A stretch of 64,000 nucleotides of DNA from Paramagnetospirillum magnetotacticum MS-1 (GCF_000829825.1 NZ_JXSL01000020.1:434001-498000), one strand, 5' to 3'. Shown: positions 47,194 through 56,533, counted from the first letter of the stretch. Translations and numbers: made by a program. Notes: generated from the letters alone by a model not told the origin.

Positions 47194-48012
47194 TTAGTCC
47201 TTGGCGACGGTGATGTCGGGGGCGTCCACCGCCTTCATGCCGACCACGTGGTAGCCGCAATCCACATGATGGGTTTCGCCCGACACGCCCGACGACAGGC
47301 CCGACAGCAGATAGAGGCCCGCGCCGCCGATGTCTTCCAGGGTGACGTTGCGCTTCAAGGGGCTGTTGTACTCGTTCCACTTGAGGATATAGCGGAAGTC
47401 GCCGATGCCCGAGGCCGCCAGGGTCTTGATGGGACCGGCCGACAGCGAGTTGACGCGGATGCCCTGGCCGCCGAGATCGACGGCGAGATAGCGCACGCTG
47501 GCTTCCAAAGCCGCCTTGCACACGCCCATGACGTTGTAATGGGGCATCACCCGCTCGGCGCCGTAATAGGTGAGCGTCAGCAGCGAACCGCCATCGGGCA
47601 TCATGGCCGAGGCCCGGCGCGCCACCGAGGTGAACGAGAACACCGAGATGTGCATGGAGGTGAGGAAGTTTTGCAAGGACGTGTCGGCATAGCGACCGCG
47701 CAACTCGTTCTTATCGGAATAGCCGATGGCGTGGACCACGAAGTCCAGCTTGCCCCAGCGCTTTTCCAATTCGGCGAAGACGGCGTCGATGGACGCCTCG
47801 TCCGAGACGTCGCAGGGCAGAACGATGTCGGAGCCGACGCTTTGCGCCAGAGGACGGACCCGCTTTTCCAAAGCCTCGCCCTGATAGGTAAAGGCCAGTT
47901 CGGCACCTTGGGCGCGGGCCGCCTGCGCGATGCCCCAGGCGATGGAGCGATCATTGGCGACGCCCATGACAAGGCCCTTCTTGCCAGCCATCAGGGGAGC
48001 GGGAGAAGTCAT
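47194..48012 (-). CDS. fabI: Enoyl-ACP reductase FabI
   Basis: A 272-residue short-chain reductase completing each round of fatty acid elongation with [39 protein letters not shown] is the FabI-type nucleotide-binding start, and the catalytic Tyr-x6-Lys is in [13 protein letters not shown] near residues 160-168 after [10 protein letters not shown] chose the ATG at 48012 (GAGGA before it). It is the target class of triclosan and diazaborines. Confidence 0.96.
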   Translation of the reverse strand: MTSPAPLMAGKKGLVMGVANDRSIAWGIAQAARAQGAELAFTYQGEALEKRVRPLAQSVGSDIVLPCDVSDEASIDAVFAELEKRWGKLDFVVHAIGYSDKNELRGRYADTSLQNFLTSMHISVFSFTSVARRASAMMPDGGSLLTLTYYGAERVMPHYNVMGVCKAALEASVRYLAVDLGGQGIRVNSLSAGPIKTLAASGIGDFRYILKWNEYNSPLKRNVTLEDIGGAGLYLLSGLSSGVSGETHHVDCGYHVVGMKAVDAPDITVAKD

Positions 48013-48102
48013 GCGGTCCTCGTTTCTCAGGTAGAACGGATCAGTGGCGCCGAAACGGGCCACGGCTCCCCTACATACACGAAACAGGCCAAGGGGCAAA
48101 GG

Positions 48103-48540
48103 CTATCCCAGAATTTCGCCCAGTTCAGATTTCTTCGCCCTTTCCCGCTCGAAGCTGCTGAGTTCCGAACCCAGCGCATCGCGGATGGAGATCATGCCCA
48201 CCGGAATGGCATGATCCACCACGGGGATATGGCGGAACCCGTTGTCATGCATCAGGTGCAGCGCATGGCCCAACTTGCGGTCGGCGGTGATGGTCACGGG
48301 ATTGGCGGTCATTACCAGGGCCAGGGTGGTGGTATCGGGATTGACGCCCTCGGCCAGGACCCGAAATAGACAGTCGCGCTCGGTGAAGATCCCCTGAAGC
48401 CTGCCTTGGTGGTCGGTGACCATGACAGCTCCGACCCGGCGTGCTTTCATCTGGCGGGCGGCCTCGCGCACCGTGGTGCCGGCTGGCATGGCCAGAACCG
48501 TCTGGTCGCGAATGACGTCCCTGATCAAACGAACCGGCAT
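48103..48540 (-). CDS. Stand-alone CBS-pair protein
   Basis: A 145-residue protein made of two CBS motifs: QTVLAMPAGTTVREAARQMKARRVGAVMVTDHQGRLQGIFTERDCLF and MTANPVTITADRKLGHALHLMHDNGFRHIPVVDHAIPVGMISIRDAL. I chose the ATG at 48540 because GGGAGG is close upstream. Such small CBS proteins bind adenine nucleotides or SAM and regulate partners; none can be named. It lies 90 bp before fabI. Confidence 0.88.
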   Translation of the reverse strand: MPVRLIRDVIRDQTVLAMPAGTTVREAARQMKARRVGAVMVTDHQGRLQGIFTERDCLFRVLAEGVNPDTTTLALVMTANPVTITADRKLGHALHLMHDNGFRHIPVVDHAIPVGMISIRDALGSELSSFERERAKKSELGEILG

Positions 48541-48605
48541 GTGGGCCTCCCTGATCTTCGGGGATGCCATCACTATGAACCTGTACGGAAGTTTGGGCAA
48601 TCGGC

Positions 48606-48642
48606 ACGAAAAAGGGCGCGGCCCTGGAAGGTCGCGCCCTTT
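48606..48642 (-). terminator. Terminator of the cold-shock gene
   Basis: AAAGGGCGCGGCC (48611-48623) pairs with GGTCGCGCCCTTT (48630-48642) with one wobble. On the minus strand five T residues follow. Confidence 0.88.
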
Positions 48643-48663
48643 CGCGTCAAAATCCCGAAAGGC

Positions 48664-48873
48664 TTAGAGGGCCTTGAGATTGACCGCGGAGCTCTTGCCC
48701 TTGCGGGGGTCGCGCTCGGTCTCGAAGGACAGCTTCTGGCCTTCCTTCAGGTTGCCGATGCCAGCGCGCTCGACGGCGGAGATGTGAACGAAGATGTCGG
48801 CCGAGCCGTCCTCGGGCTGGATAAAGCCATAACCCTTGGTAGCATTGAACCACTTAACGGTGCCGTTCGGCAT
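48664..48873 (-). CDS. Cold shock protein (CspA family)
   Basis: A 69-residue OB-fold nucleic-acid chaperone. RNP1 is KGYGFIQ and RNP2 is DIFVHISAV, as in all Csp proteins; the opening is [18 protein letters not shown] chose the ATG at 48873 with GGAGG before it. A perfect 9-bp hairpin lies in its 5' leader. Monocistronic, with its own terminator. Confidence 0.95.
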   Translation of the reverse strand: MPNGTVKWFNATKGYGFIQPEDGSADIFVHISAVERAGIGNLKEGQKLSFETERDPRKGKSSAVNLKAL

Positions 48874-48898
48874 GGGAACCTCCAAATAACTAGTAGTA

Positions 48899-48920
48899 CC
48901 CCGCATGCTCTCATGCGGGG
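48899..48920 (-). promoter_or_regulatory. Leader hairpin of the cold-shock gene
   Basis: CCCCGCATG (48899-48907) and CATGCGGGG (48912-48920) make a perfect 9-bp stem with a 4-nt loop, 26 nt upstream of the start codon on the minus strand. Csp leaders often fold to sense temperature; a mere upstream terminator is the alternative. Confidence 0.5.
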
Positions 48921-49060
48921 GGGCCTATCGTTCGACCAGCGATGACACCTGAAGCGGCGCCGGATTCCCTTACGGTGAATCTGCGGCAGGTAGAAAGACG
49001 TGTGGCAGCATGGACCGCCCGGCGGCGGAATACAAGGTGAAAGCGGAATCGCGGGCGAAA

Positions 49061-49528
49061 TTAGCGCCGGTCGATGGCCTGATAACTTCTGCCCACCCGC
49101 TGCAGCGCCTGTGTGGGGGTGAGGATGGTGGCCCAGCCGTCGATGCGCTCGGAGGTGACGAAGACGCTGTCGGAATCGGCGAAGCCCCAGCCAATGGGGG
49201 TCCATCCCCTGGTCGTCCATCCCGCCACCAGCAGCGGCTGGCCCTTGGCCGAAGTCCAGGCCGGAGAATCGATCAAGATGAACAGTTCCGCCTGGCCGTC
49301 CTCATTGAGGTCGATACGCCCGGCGCGGACCTGATCGCGGAAAAAGCCATGGGTTCCGCCCGCATTGTAATAGGCCTTCCACTGGGTGCGCAGCAGCAGG
49401 TCGATATCGGGCGTCTCGCCCTCGGGCAGGGGCTGCAACGCAACCTGCGCCATCAGGCGGCCGAAATCCTGGGCCGTGGCGCCAAGGGGCAAGAGCAGCA
49501 GGGTGAGAAGGGCGAGAATGATGCGCAT
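49061..49528 (-). CDS. Small exported protein with EF-hand-like loop, function unknown
   Basis: A 155-residue protein with a signal peptide (MRIILALLTLLLLPLGATAQ). The sequence IDLNEDGQAELFILID near residues 72-87 has the D-x-N-x-D-G spacing of a calcium-binding EF-hand/dockerin-like loop. I recognise no full-length family. I chose the ATG at 49528 because the signal peptide begins there. It is divergent from the rhodanese gene across an AT-rich 180-bp spacer. Confidence 0.75.
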   Translation of the reverse strand: MRIILALLTLLLLPLGATAQDFGRLMAQVALQPLPEGETPDIDLLLRTQWKAYYNAGGTHGFFRDQVRAGRIDLNEDGQAELFILIDSPAWTSAKGQPLLVAGWTTRGWTPIGWGFADSDSVFVTSERIDGWATILTPTQALQRVGRSYQAIDRR

Positions 49529-49555
49529 GGTCGCTTTCCTGGGACGGGGGAACAT

Positions 49556-49709
49556 TACGGGGCGGGGGTGGGAACGTCAATGCTGCGACGCAAACACACT
49601 AAAACAAGTGTATATAATATATTCATGGCAATATTTTTGTGTTGAATTCGTTCATCCGCTGCTGTATGACGGTATTCGAAATGTGAAATTGAGCCGCGAG
49701 GACCCCGAG
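49556..49709. promoter_or_regulatory. AT-rich divergent promoter region
   Basis: The stretch at about 49590-49640 is strongly AT-rich and contains GTATATAATATATTC, which offers a -10-like TATAAT on the plus strand. I see no convincing -35 partner. It probably serves the rhodanese gene. Confidence 0.4.
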
Positions 49710-50045
49710 ATGAGCTTTTCAGAGATTGGCCTGATCGAGTTGGACCCCAGCCAGGTAAAGGCTTTGCTGGATAGCGGCGAGGCGGTTCTGGTCGATGTGC
49801 GCGAAGACGATGAATTCGCCGAGGAGCATATCGAGGGCTCGGTTCTCTACCCCATGAGTGATTTCGAGATCGAGACCTGGCCCAATTTTCCCGACCGCAA
49901 GATCGTCATTTCCTGCCTGGGTGGTGTCCGTTCGGCCGCCGTGGCGCGCAAGCTGATTTCGGCGGGCCAGGGCTGGGCAGTCCATCTGAAGGGTGGTCTC
50001 AACGCCTGGCGCGATGCGGGCCTGCCCACGGTGACGGGCGTCTGA
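49710..50045 (+). CDS. Single-domain rhodanese-like sulfurtransferase
   Basis: A 111-residue rhodanese. The active-site loop is VISCLGGVRSAAVARKL with Cys near residue 72, and the opening LIDVRE-like element is AVLVDVREDDEFAEEHIEGSVLYPM. Single-domain members move persulfide sulfur; here the six-residue loop CLGGVR is typical. I chose the ATG at 49710 (GAGGACC upstream). A terminator follows. Confidence 0.9.
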   Translation: MSFSEIGLIELDPSQVKALLDSGEAVLVDVREDDEFAEEHIEGSVLYPMSDFEIETWPNFPDRKIVISCLGGVRSAAVARKLISAGQGWAVHLKGGLNAWRDAGLPTVTGV

Positions 50046-50075
50046 CTTTTACTTTCCTCTCGATACCCCACCTTG

Positions 50076-50109
50076 AAGGGCGGCTGCTGGACGTAGCCGC
50101 CCTTTTTCT
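50076..50109 (+). terminator. Terminator of the rhodanese gene
   Basis: AAGGGCGGCT (50076-50085) pairs with AGCCGCCCTT (50095-50104), followed by TTTCTCTTT. Confidence 0.9.
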
Positions 50110-50145
50110 CTTTAATCCAGGGGCAGTGGAATAGAGAGAGACATT

Positions 50146-51891
50146 ATGCGCCGCATCGGTCGAGTCCTGGTCGCCTTTCTGGCCGTTTCCGGCTTCGTCT
50201 TCCTGGGGCTGATGGGCCTGGGGATCTGGGCGGGCATCCATATGGCCGAGGGTGACGGCAAGGAGGTGCCCGAGCGGGTGGTGCTGACTCTCGACCTGGA
50301 CGCGCCCTTCCGTGACACGGGGGAGGCCAATCCCCTGGCCCAGTTGTCGGGCGAACGCTCCTATGGTCTGCGCCAGACGGTGGAGGCCCTGGACCGCGCC
50401 GCCTTGGACAGCCGGGTGACCGGCCTGTTCGCCACAATGGGCCATTCCAGCCTGGGCCTGGCCGGGCGCCAGGATCTGCGCGACGCGGTGATCCGTTTTC
50501 GGGCCTCGGGAAAATCGGCGGTGCTGTTCGCTGAGACCATGGGCGAGGGTGGTTCGGGGACTCTGGATTACTATCTGGCCGCCGCCTTTTCCCAGGTCTG
50601 GCTGCAGCCCTCGGGCGATGTGGGGCTGACTGGATTATGGGTAGAAAGCCCGTTCATCAAGGGCACGCTCGACCTGCTGGGCATGAAGGCTCAGTTCTCC
50701 GGCCGCCATGAATACAAATCGGCCATCGACATGTTCACCGAGACCGGATTCACCCCGGCTCACCGCGAGAATCTGGGGCGTCTGCTGGATTCCTGGTCCG
50801 AGCAGATCATTTCCGGCATCGCCGCCAATCGCGGCTTGCCCGAGGACAGGGTGCGCGATCTGATGGGCAAGGGGCCCTTCCTGGCCTCCGAAGCCTTGAA
50901 CGCCAAACTGGTGGACAAGGTCGGTTATCGCGACCAGGCCTGGGAGATCGTGGCGGGCATCGGCACGGACAAGGCCGAGGACATGGATCTGGCCGATTAT
51001 GCCGGTCATCTGGACAAGGCGCGCGGCGGCGCCAAGATCGCGCTGATTTCCGGCATCGGAGCCATTCATCGTGGCGAGTCCCGCCACGGACTGGACGGCG
51101 ACGGTGATTTCGGGGCCCAGACCGTGGCCGAGGCCTTCCGCGATGCGGTGGACGACGACAAGGTCAAGGCCATCTTGTTCCGGGTCGACAGCCCAGGCGG
51201 CTCCTACACCGCCTCGGATACCGTTCATCACGAGGTGGCGCGCGCCCGCGCGGCGGGTAAGCCCGTGGTGGTCTCCATGGGCAATTACGCCGCTTCGGGG
51301 GGCTATTTCGTCGCAATGGGCGCCGACCGCATCATCGCCGCGCCGGGAACCATCACCGGTTCCATCGGCGTGTTCACCGGCAAGGTGGTGCTGGAAGACT
51401 TCTGGAAGAAGCTGGGGATCAGTTGGGACCAGATGCAGCGGGGCGACAATGCCGGTATCTGGAGCGCCAACCAGCCTTTCACCCCTCAGGCCAAGGCCCG
51501 TATCGACGCATTGCTCGACCACATCTATGCCGATTTCACCGGCAAGGCCTCCCAGGCCCGAAACCTCGACGCCGCCCGCATGGACAAGCTGGCGCGCGGG
51601 CGGGTCTGGACGGGGGCCGATGCCAAGGAATCCGGTCTGGTGGACGGTTTGGGCGGCTGGACCGAGGCCTTGGCCCAGTTGCGGCAGGTCGCCGGGCTCA
51701 AGGCCGACGAGCCGCTCTCCCTGGTGGAGTTCCCCCGCCCGCGCAAGCCGTGGGAAGTTCTGGCCGAAAGCCTGGGCGGCGGCGGGGTGGCCGAGCGGCG
51801 CATCCTGTCCCGCATCGAGCCCCTGCTGAATGTGCTGTCCCCCGTGCCAGGCGCCCAGTTGCGCGCCCCCGATCTGAGGGGGCCACGATGA
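50146..51891 (+). CDS. sppA: Signal peptide peptidase SppA (67-kDa type)
   Basis: A 581-residue membrane-anchored serine protease that degrades cleaved signal peptides. One N-terminal transmembrane helix (LVAFLAVSGFVFLGLMGLGIWAGI) is followed by two Clp-like domains. The catalytic Lys is in RHEYKSAIDMF near residue 190 and the nucleophilic Ser in SMGNYAASGGYFVAMGAD near 385. Length matches the long E. coli type. Its stop overlaps the following SDR start (ATGA). Confidence 0.95.
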   Translation: MRRIGRVLVAFLAVSGFVFLGLMGLGIWAGIHMAEGDGKEVPERVVLTLDLDAPFRDTGEANPLAQLSGERSYGLRQTVEALDRAALDSRVTGLFATMGHSSLGLAGRQDLRDAVIRFRASGKSAVLFAETMGEGGSGTLDYYLAAAFSQVWLQPSGDVGLTGLWVESPFIKGTLDLLGMKAQFSGRHEYKSAIDMFTETGFTPAHRENLGRLLDSWSEQIISGIAANRGLPEDRVRDLMGKGPFLASEALNAKLVDKVGYRDQAWEIVAGIGTDKAEDMDLADYAGHLDKARGGAKIALISGIGAIHRGESRHGLDGDGDFGAQTVAEAFRDAVDDDKVKAILFRVDSPGGSYTASDTVHHEVARARAAGKPVVVSMGNYAASGGYFVAMGADRIIAAPGTITGSIGVFTGKVVLEDFWKKLGISWDQMQRGDNAGIWSANQPFTPQAKARIDALLDHIYADFTGKASQARNLDAARMDKLARGRVWTGADAKESGLVDGLGGWTEALAQLRQVAGLKADEPLSLVEFPRPRKPWEVLAESLGGGGVAERRILSRIEPLLNVLSPVPGAQLRAPDLRGPR

Positions 51892-52625
51892 GCGACGTCA
51901 AAACCGTCGTCGTCACCGGCGCGTCGCGCGGCATCGGCCACGCCATCGCCCGGCGCTTTCTGGCCGAGGGCTGGCGGGTTATCACCTGCGCCAGGGCCGA
52001 TGTGCCCAAGGAGTGCATGATCGACCGCAATTGGGCCTGCCATATCGTCGCCGATCTGGCCGAACCCGCCTCGGCTCAGGATTTCGTCGCCAAGGCCAAT
52101 GCCTGGCTGGGGTCGGAGCCACTGCACGCCCTGGTCAACAATGCCGGTGTCAGTCCCAAGACCCCTTACAAGGAGCGGTTGGGCGTGCTGAACGGTTCCA
52201 TCGACGGCTGGAAGGATGTTTTCGAGCTGAACTTCTTCGCGCCGCTGCGCCTGGCCCGTGGATTTGCCAGCGCCCTGCATCGCGGCAAGGGTGCCATCGT
52301 CAACATCACCTCCATCGCTGGACATTATGTCCATCCCTTCGCGGGATCGGCCTATTCCACCTCCAAGGCGGCGCTGTCGGGTCTGACCCGCGAAATGGCC
52401 GCCGAGATGGCGCAACTGGGAGTGAGGGTCAATGCCGTGGCGCCCGGAGAAATCCGCACCGAGATGATTTCGGCCGAATATGAGGCCTTGGTGCCGCGCA
52501 TTCCGCTCGAGCGCATGGGCACCACCGAGGATGTGGCCGGAACCGTATTCCGTCTGTGCGGACCCGACTTCGCCTATGTGACCGGCACCGAGGTGTTCGT
52601 CACCGGCGGCCAGCATCTTTATTGA
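51888..52625 (+). CDS. Short-chain dehydrogenase/reductase
   Basis: A 245-residue Rossmann enzyme. The cofactor motif is VVVTGASRGIGHAIA, then LVNNAGVSPK, the catalytic serine in NITSIAGHY and Tyr-x3-Lys in YSTSKAALSG. ATGA overlap with sppA shows translational coupling. An unusual insert (LGVLNGSIDGWKDVFELNFFAPLRLARGF) is in the substrate region. Substrate unknown; FabG-like or sugar/lipid reductase roles are equally possible. Confidence 0.9.
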   Translation: MSDVKTVVVTGASRGIGHAIARRFLAEGWRVITCARADVPKECMIDRNWACHIVADLAEPASAQDFVAKANAWLGSEPLHALVNNAGVSPKTPYKERLGVLNGSIDGWKDVFELNFFAPLRLARGFASALHRGKGAIVNITSIAGHYVHPFAGSAYSTSKAALSGLTREMAAEMAQLGVRVNAVAPGEIRTEMISAEYEALVPRIPLERMGTTEDVAGTVFRLCGPDFAYVTGTEVFVTGGQHLY

Positions 52626-52631
52626 TGGCGG

Positions 52632-52958
52632 TCAGCGGAAATAGGCGGGTTCCGCCCCGGTGATCTCGCCCATATGGGCCAGGATATAGCGCATCAACTT
52701 GGTGGTGGGGGCGAACTCGCCGCGCACGATGCCGCCTTCAGCCCCTTTGACGGTGATGATGGCCTCGACAGTGTCATCCAGGGAGTGAAGATCCGACAGG
52801 GTCAGGCGGATGCGGTCCCCGGCCTTGCGGCCTGTTCCCTGGAAGCTGACCCCGGAAATGGAGATATTCACCACCGGAAAGACCTTGCCATCGATCAGGA
52901 CGGCAAGACCGTCACCCATCTTGCGGACATGCTTCCGCCGCTCCTTTGACTGCGCCAC
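52632..52958 (-). CDS. PilZ-domain protein
   Basis: A 108-residue single-domain protein. The c-di-GMP-binding motifs RxxxR and (D/N)xSxxG appear as ERRKHVRK (residues 6-13) and NISISGVSF (near 31-39). It probably responds to c-di-GMP to modulate motility or surface properties. It is convergent with the SDR gene and precedes a pair of unknown paralogues on the same strand. Confidence 0.88.
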   Translation of the reverse strand: MAQSKERRKHVRKMGDGLAVLIDGKVFPVVNISISGVSFQGTGRKAGDRIRLTLSDLHSLDDTVEAIITVKGAEGGIVRGEFAPTTKLMRYILAHMGEITGAEPAYFR

Positions 52959-53045
52959 CGGGTACCTCCAGACTCTTGGTCAGGAGGACCATATAGCCGA
53001 ATGGCGTAAACGGCGTTTGCGGCCCATGTAAACGGGTGTCGGGAG

Positions 53046-54263
53046 TTACTGCGCGGCGCGCGGCGCGTTGGCGAAGGTCTTGCGGACGAAGGCGCCGATC
53101 TCTCCAAGGCTGGTATCCTGGCCGATTCCCGCCGCCTTGGCGCGTTCCACATATTTGGACACGTATTCCAGATTGCCGGGAATGCCGAAGGAACGCTTGA
53201 ACATTTCCTCACCCATCAGATCGTAGATGACCAGGGTCATCACGGCCAACTGGTCCATGCGCAGCCCCAACTCGCCCACCAGCATCTTGGCGGATAGGCC
53301 GCCGACCTCGGCCAGCAGGCCGGTGATGCGCACCGTCTGCTCGGCATTGGGCAATTCCGCCCGGACGGCCGGGTCGAGCAGGGTCATGGTGAAGGCGGCC
53401 GAGCGCAGGCGCTTGCCATCGGGGGTCAGAATCTCGGAAATCCGCGCGCGGCGGTCGGCATTGGCGGCTGGGGCCGCCGTGCCCGCGGCCTTGACCTCGT
53501 GTACCGGCGCCGGGACCTGGCCGCCCGAGATGGCGGCAGCGGGCTTGGGCTTGTCCGCCGCCTTGGCCGCGGCAGGCGGTCCCAGGAAGGCGGGGATGGT
53601 TTCGGGCAAGGTGGAAGGCGTGGGCAATTCCGCCGGATTTTCCTTCAGGCGGCGGATATCTTCCGGGACCTTGTAATCGAGAATCCGCTTTCCCAGGCGC
53701 TTTACCAGGGCGGGCGACAAGGTTGAATATTCAGGTACGAGAGCAACCTGCCAGTCATGGACCAGATGCTCCTGCATGGCGTCATAGAGCACCTCGCCTC
53801 GGCTGCGCTTGGCGGGGGTCTTGGCCGGAGACATGGACAACAGCCGCATCAGCTTGCCCATCAACCCCTTGTTGGACTTGCCAGAGGGGCGCTCGCCGCC
53901 TTTGAGCGGGCGGGCATCGCCGTCCAGACGGCTGCGGAAGTGGCGCTTGGCACAGGTCCGCACCACCATGGCGACAACATCGTCCAGGGATCGGCCGCAG
54001 GCCAGCAAGGCGTCGGCCTGTTCCACCGGCACATCATGCTCGTCCACCAGCAATTGGCGGAAGCGGTCGGGATTGGCGCGAAACGCCTTGAAGCAGGTGT
54101 CCAGCAGATCGGGGTCGTCAAGGACGCATTGCAAGACGCCGCGCCGGGGCAGCTTCTTCAGTTCGGGAACCAATTGCGCCATGACGTCCGCAACCTGACC
54201 CTCGAGGGTCAGGTTGATCTGACGGACGATCCGGGCTTGGGCCTCGGATGGTGGGCGTGGCAT
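53046..54263 (-). CDS. Uncharacterised protein, copy 2 of a tandem paralogue pair
   Basis: A 405-residue soluble protein of no family I recognise. It shares a conserved order with its neighbour at 54343: a start region ending LPELKALP-like (LVPELKKLPRRGV), CGRSLDDVVAMVVRTCAKRHFRSRL near residue 107-134, a W-Q-V element (HDWQVALVPEYSTLSPALVKRLGKRIL) and a C-terminal block (ISEILTPDGKRLRSAAFTMTLLDPAVRAELPNAEQTVRITGLL). The middle is Ala/Pro/Lys-rich and probably flexible. PilZ next door hints at a signalling or surface context; this is weak. Confidence 0.75.
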   Translation of the reverse strand: MPRPPSEAQARIVRQINLTLEGQVADVMAQLVPELKKLPRRGVLQCVLDDPDLLDTCFKAFRANPDRFRQLLVDEHDVPVEQADALLACGRSLDDVVAMVVRTCAKRHFRSRLDGDARPLKGGERPSGKSNKGLMGKLMRLLSMSPAKTPAKRSRGEVLYDAMQEHLVHDWQVALVPEYSTLSPALVKRLGKRILDYKVPEDIRRLKENPAELPTPSTLPETIPAFLGPPAAAKAADKPKPAAAISGGQVPAPVHEVKAAGTAAPAANADRRARISEILTPDGKRLRSAAFTMTLLDPAVRAELPNAEQTVRITGLLAEVGGLSAKMLVGELGLRMDQLAVMTLVIYDLMGEEMFKRSFGIPGNLEYVSKYVERAKAAGIGQDTSLGEIGAFVRKTFANAPRAAQ

Positions 54264-54342
54264 GGTCGCTTCCGATCGAAACTCTACATTCCCGAAAGGT
54301 AAGCCGAACGGGCAAAATTCCCAAGTGTCGAGATGTCAGACC

Positions 54343-55500
54343 CTAGTCGCGTCTGGCGCGGTGCCCAAAGCGGGCAAACACGCCGCGCATGAAAATGGCG
54401 CATTCGATAACCTCGGAGGTCGGCCCGATTCCGCGTAGCCTGGCGCGTTCGACAATGCGTCCCACCAGTTCGGGGTCGGCACGCGGGCCAAACAATCGTC
54501 CGAAAACCGTGCTGCCGATGGAATCGTGGGCGACCATCAGCATGACTGCCAGCTGGTCTTTGCGCAGCCCCAGCCCATCGACCAGGGCGGCGGCTGGCTG
54601 ACCTCCGACGCCGCGCAGAACGTCGCCGATGCGCACGATTTGGTCCGCATTGGGCAGAACGGCGCGAACCTCCGGGTCAAGCAGCGTCTGGGTGAAGGCC
54701 TCGGCCCGCAGCCGTTGATGATCGGGGGTCAGCACATCGTCCAGTTTGGCGGTGCTGTGATGCGCCACCGGGGCGACCGGAGCCAGCGGTGCCTTTGCCA
54801 AAGGCGCGAAAGGCGACACGAAGGGAACCGCGAAGGTGGTCGGACTGGCCGCCACGGGCGGCGAGACATCGTCGGAAATGGGTTGGACGGGCGCATCCGG
54901 ATCAGCGATCAGCCGGGCCAGGGTATCGGCCTCGCGGCAGTCCAGAATCTTGGCGCCCACCCGGCGAACCAGGGTGGGGTCCATCTCGGAATAGGCTGGG
55001 ACCAGGGGAACCTGCCATTCGTGCAGGAGATAGGCCTTGATGGCGTCGTAAAGCTCATCGGCCGGGCTGCGGGCTGCGGCGTGGGCGCGCGTCTCCACGG
55101 CCTCTGCCCGGGTTTCCGTTTCGACGCGGATGGCGGCCGGGGCCAGCTTGCGGCGGAAATAGCGCTTCGCGGCGGTGCGCACCACCATGGCGATGACCTC
55201 GGCCAAGGTACGGCCGCAGGACAGGGGCACATTGTCCTCGGATACCGGGCGGCGGCGCTCATCCACCAGCACATAGCGGAAGCGGGGACGCTCCTTGCGA
55301 AAGATCTGGAAACACCGGGAAAGCAGGTTCAGGTCGTCCAACGTCCGGTCATAGGCCTGCTCACGCGGCAAAGCCTTCAGTTCCGGCAGGAACTGACCGA
55401 GAATATCGACAACCGGGCCCTGAAGCGTCCCGTTGATCCTGAAGACCGCTGTCGCGGTATCCGTCATGGCGTCAACCCTAACTCCCATCGCGTCCTTCAT
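54343..55500 (-). CDS. Uncharacterised protein, copy 1 of a tandem paralogue pair
   Basis: A 385-residue relative of the next gene downstream. Matching blocks are LPELKALPREQAYDRTLDDLNLLSRCFQIFR, SCGRTLAEVIAMVVRTAAKRYFRRKL, LHEWQVPLVPAYSEMDPTLVRRVGAKILD and LDDVLTPDHQRLRAEAFTQTLLDPEVRAVLPNADQIVRIGDVL. The C-terminal part is helical and soluble. Gene duplication in place is evident. The ATG at 55500 may be preceded by other in-frame starts a few codons inside (MTDTATAVF). Confidence 0.75.
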   Translation of the reverse strand: MKDAMGVRVDAMTDTATAVFRINGTLQGPVVDILGQFLPELKALPREQAYDRTLDDLNLLSRCFQIFRKERPRFRYVLVDERRRPVSEDNVPLSCGRTLAEVIAMVVRTAAKRYFRRKLAPAAIRVETETRAEAVETRAHAAARSPADELYDAIKAYLLHEWQVPLVPAYSEMDPTLVRRVGAKILDCREADTLARLIADPDAPVQPISDDVSPPVAASPTTFAVPFVSPFAPLAKAPLAPVAPVAHHSTAKLDDVLTPDHQRLRAEAFTQTLLDPEVRAVLPNADQIVRIGDVLRGVGGQPAAALVDGLGLRKDQLAVMLMVAHDSIGSTVFGRLFGPRADPELVGRIVERARLRGIGPTSEVIECAIFMRGVFARFGHRARRD

Positions 55501-55729
55501 CCCCGAGCGGGAATTTTAGCATGCGATGATATGCCTATCACCAAAATTGATGCGAGCCCGACCGCATCATCATCATAATACCCCCAATCGGTATAGGCTA
55601 ATGTGAAGATGCTCACATAACGACCGGGAAAAAGCATAGGGCTTCCACCCGATCACTGGATAGGAAGTCCAAGCGCTCCCTCATTCGATCGGATTTATAA
55701 GCGACTCCCGTTAGGTGGAGTTGCCTAAT
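55501..55729. promoter_or_regulatory. 229-bp spacer upstream of the paralogue pair
   Basis: The spacer is AT-richer, with GATGCG (55548) / CGCATC (55562) as a small inverted repeat and a run of CATCATCATCAT. It should contain the promoter of the 55500 gene and the 3' end of map. No gene is supported. Confidence 0.4.
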
Positions 55730-56533
55730 CTATAGGTATGGAGGGCAGTGGTAACCGGCGGGAGACAGGGTGAAGATCTCGCATCCGGTGGCGGTGACGC
55801 CGATGGAATGTTCGAACTGCGCCGACAGGGATTTATCCTTGGTGACCGCCGTCCAGCCATCGGCCAGGATCTTGGTTTCATAGCGGCCAGCATTGATCAT
55901 GGGCTCGATGGTGAAGAACATCCCCTCTGCCAGAACGCCGCCTTCGCCCTTATTGCCGTAATGCATGACGTTGGGCGGCTCGTGGAAGATGCGTCCAAGG
56001 CCATGGCCGCAGAAGTCGCGCACCACGGAAAAGCGGTGCTTCTCGGCGAAGCTTTGGATGGCATGGCCGATATCGCCCAGGGTGGCGCCGGGCTTGACCA
56101 CCTCGATGCCGCGCATCAGCGACTCGTAGGTGACCTCCACCAGTTTACGGGCCTTCACGCCGACCTTGCCCACATAGTACATGCGCGAGGAATCACCGTG
56201 CCAGCCATCGACGATGGGGGTTACGTCGATATTGACGATATCGCCGTCTTCCAGGCGTTTTTCACCGGGAATGCCGTGGCAGACCACATGATTGACCGAG
56301 GTGCAGATGGATTTGGGAAAGCCCCGGTAATTCATGGGCGCGTTGACGGCGCCGCGCGTGGTGATGAATTCGGCGCACAGACGATCGATTTCGGCGGTGG
56401 TGACTCCGGGAACCACATAGGGTGCAATGAAGTCCAGGGTCTGGGCGGCCAGAAGGCCAGCCTTGCGCATGGCTTCGAAATCGGCCGGGCCGTGGCGGCG
56501 GATGCGGGAGAACTCCCTGTCTTCGTGTTCCAT
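55730..56533 (-). CDS. map: Methionine aminopeptidase, type I
   Basis: A 267-residue metalloprotease removing N-terminal Met. The five metal ligands and the catalytic His are in place: CHGIPGEKRLEDGDIVNIDVTPIVDGWHGDSSR (His and two Asp), FCGHGLGRIFHEPP (His), FFTIEPMIN (Glu) and QFEHSIGVT (Glu). No N-terminal zinc finger, as in proteobacterial type Ia. Adjacent to sfsA on the same strand. Confidence 0.97.
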   Translation of the reverse strand: MEHEDREFSRIRRHGPADFEAMRKAGLLAAQTLDFIAPYVVPGVTTAEIDRLCAEFITTRGAVNAPMNYRGFPKSICTSVNHVVCHGIPGEKRLEDGDIVNIDVTPIVDGWHGDSSRMYYVGKVGVKARKLVEVTYESLMRGIEVVKPGATLGDIGHAIQSFAEKHRFSVVRDFCGHGLGRIFHEPPNVMHYGNKGEGGVLAEGMFFTIEPMINAGRYETKILADGWTAVTKDKSLSAQFEHSIGVTATGCEIFTLSPAGYHCPPYL

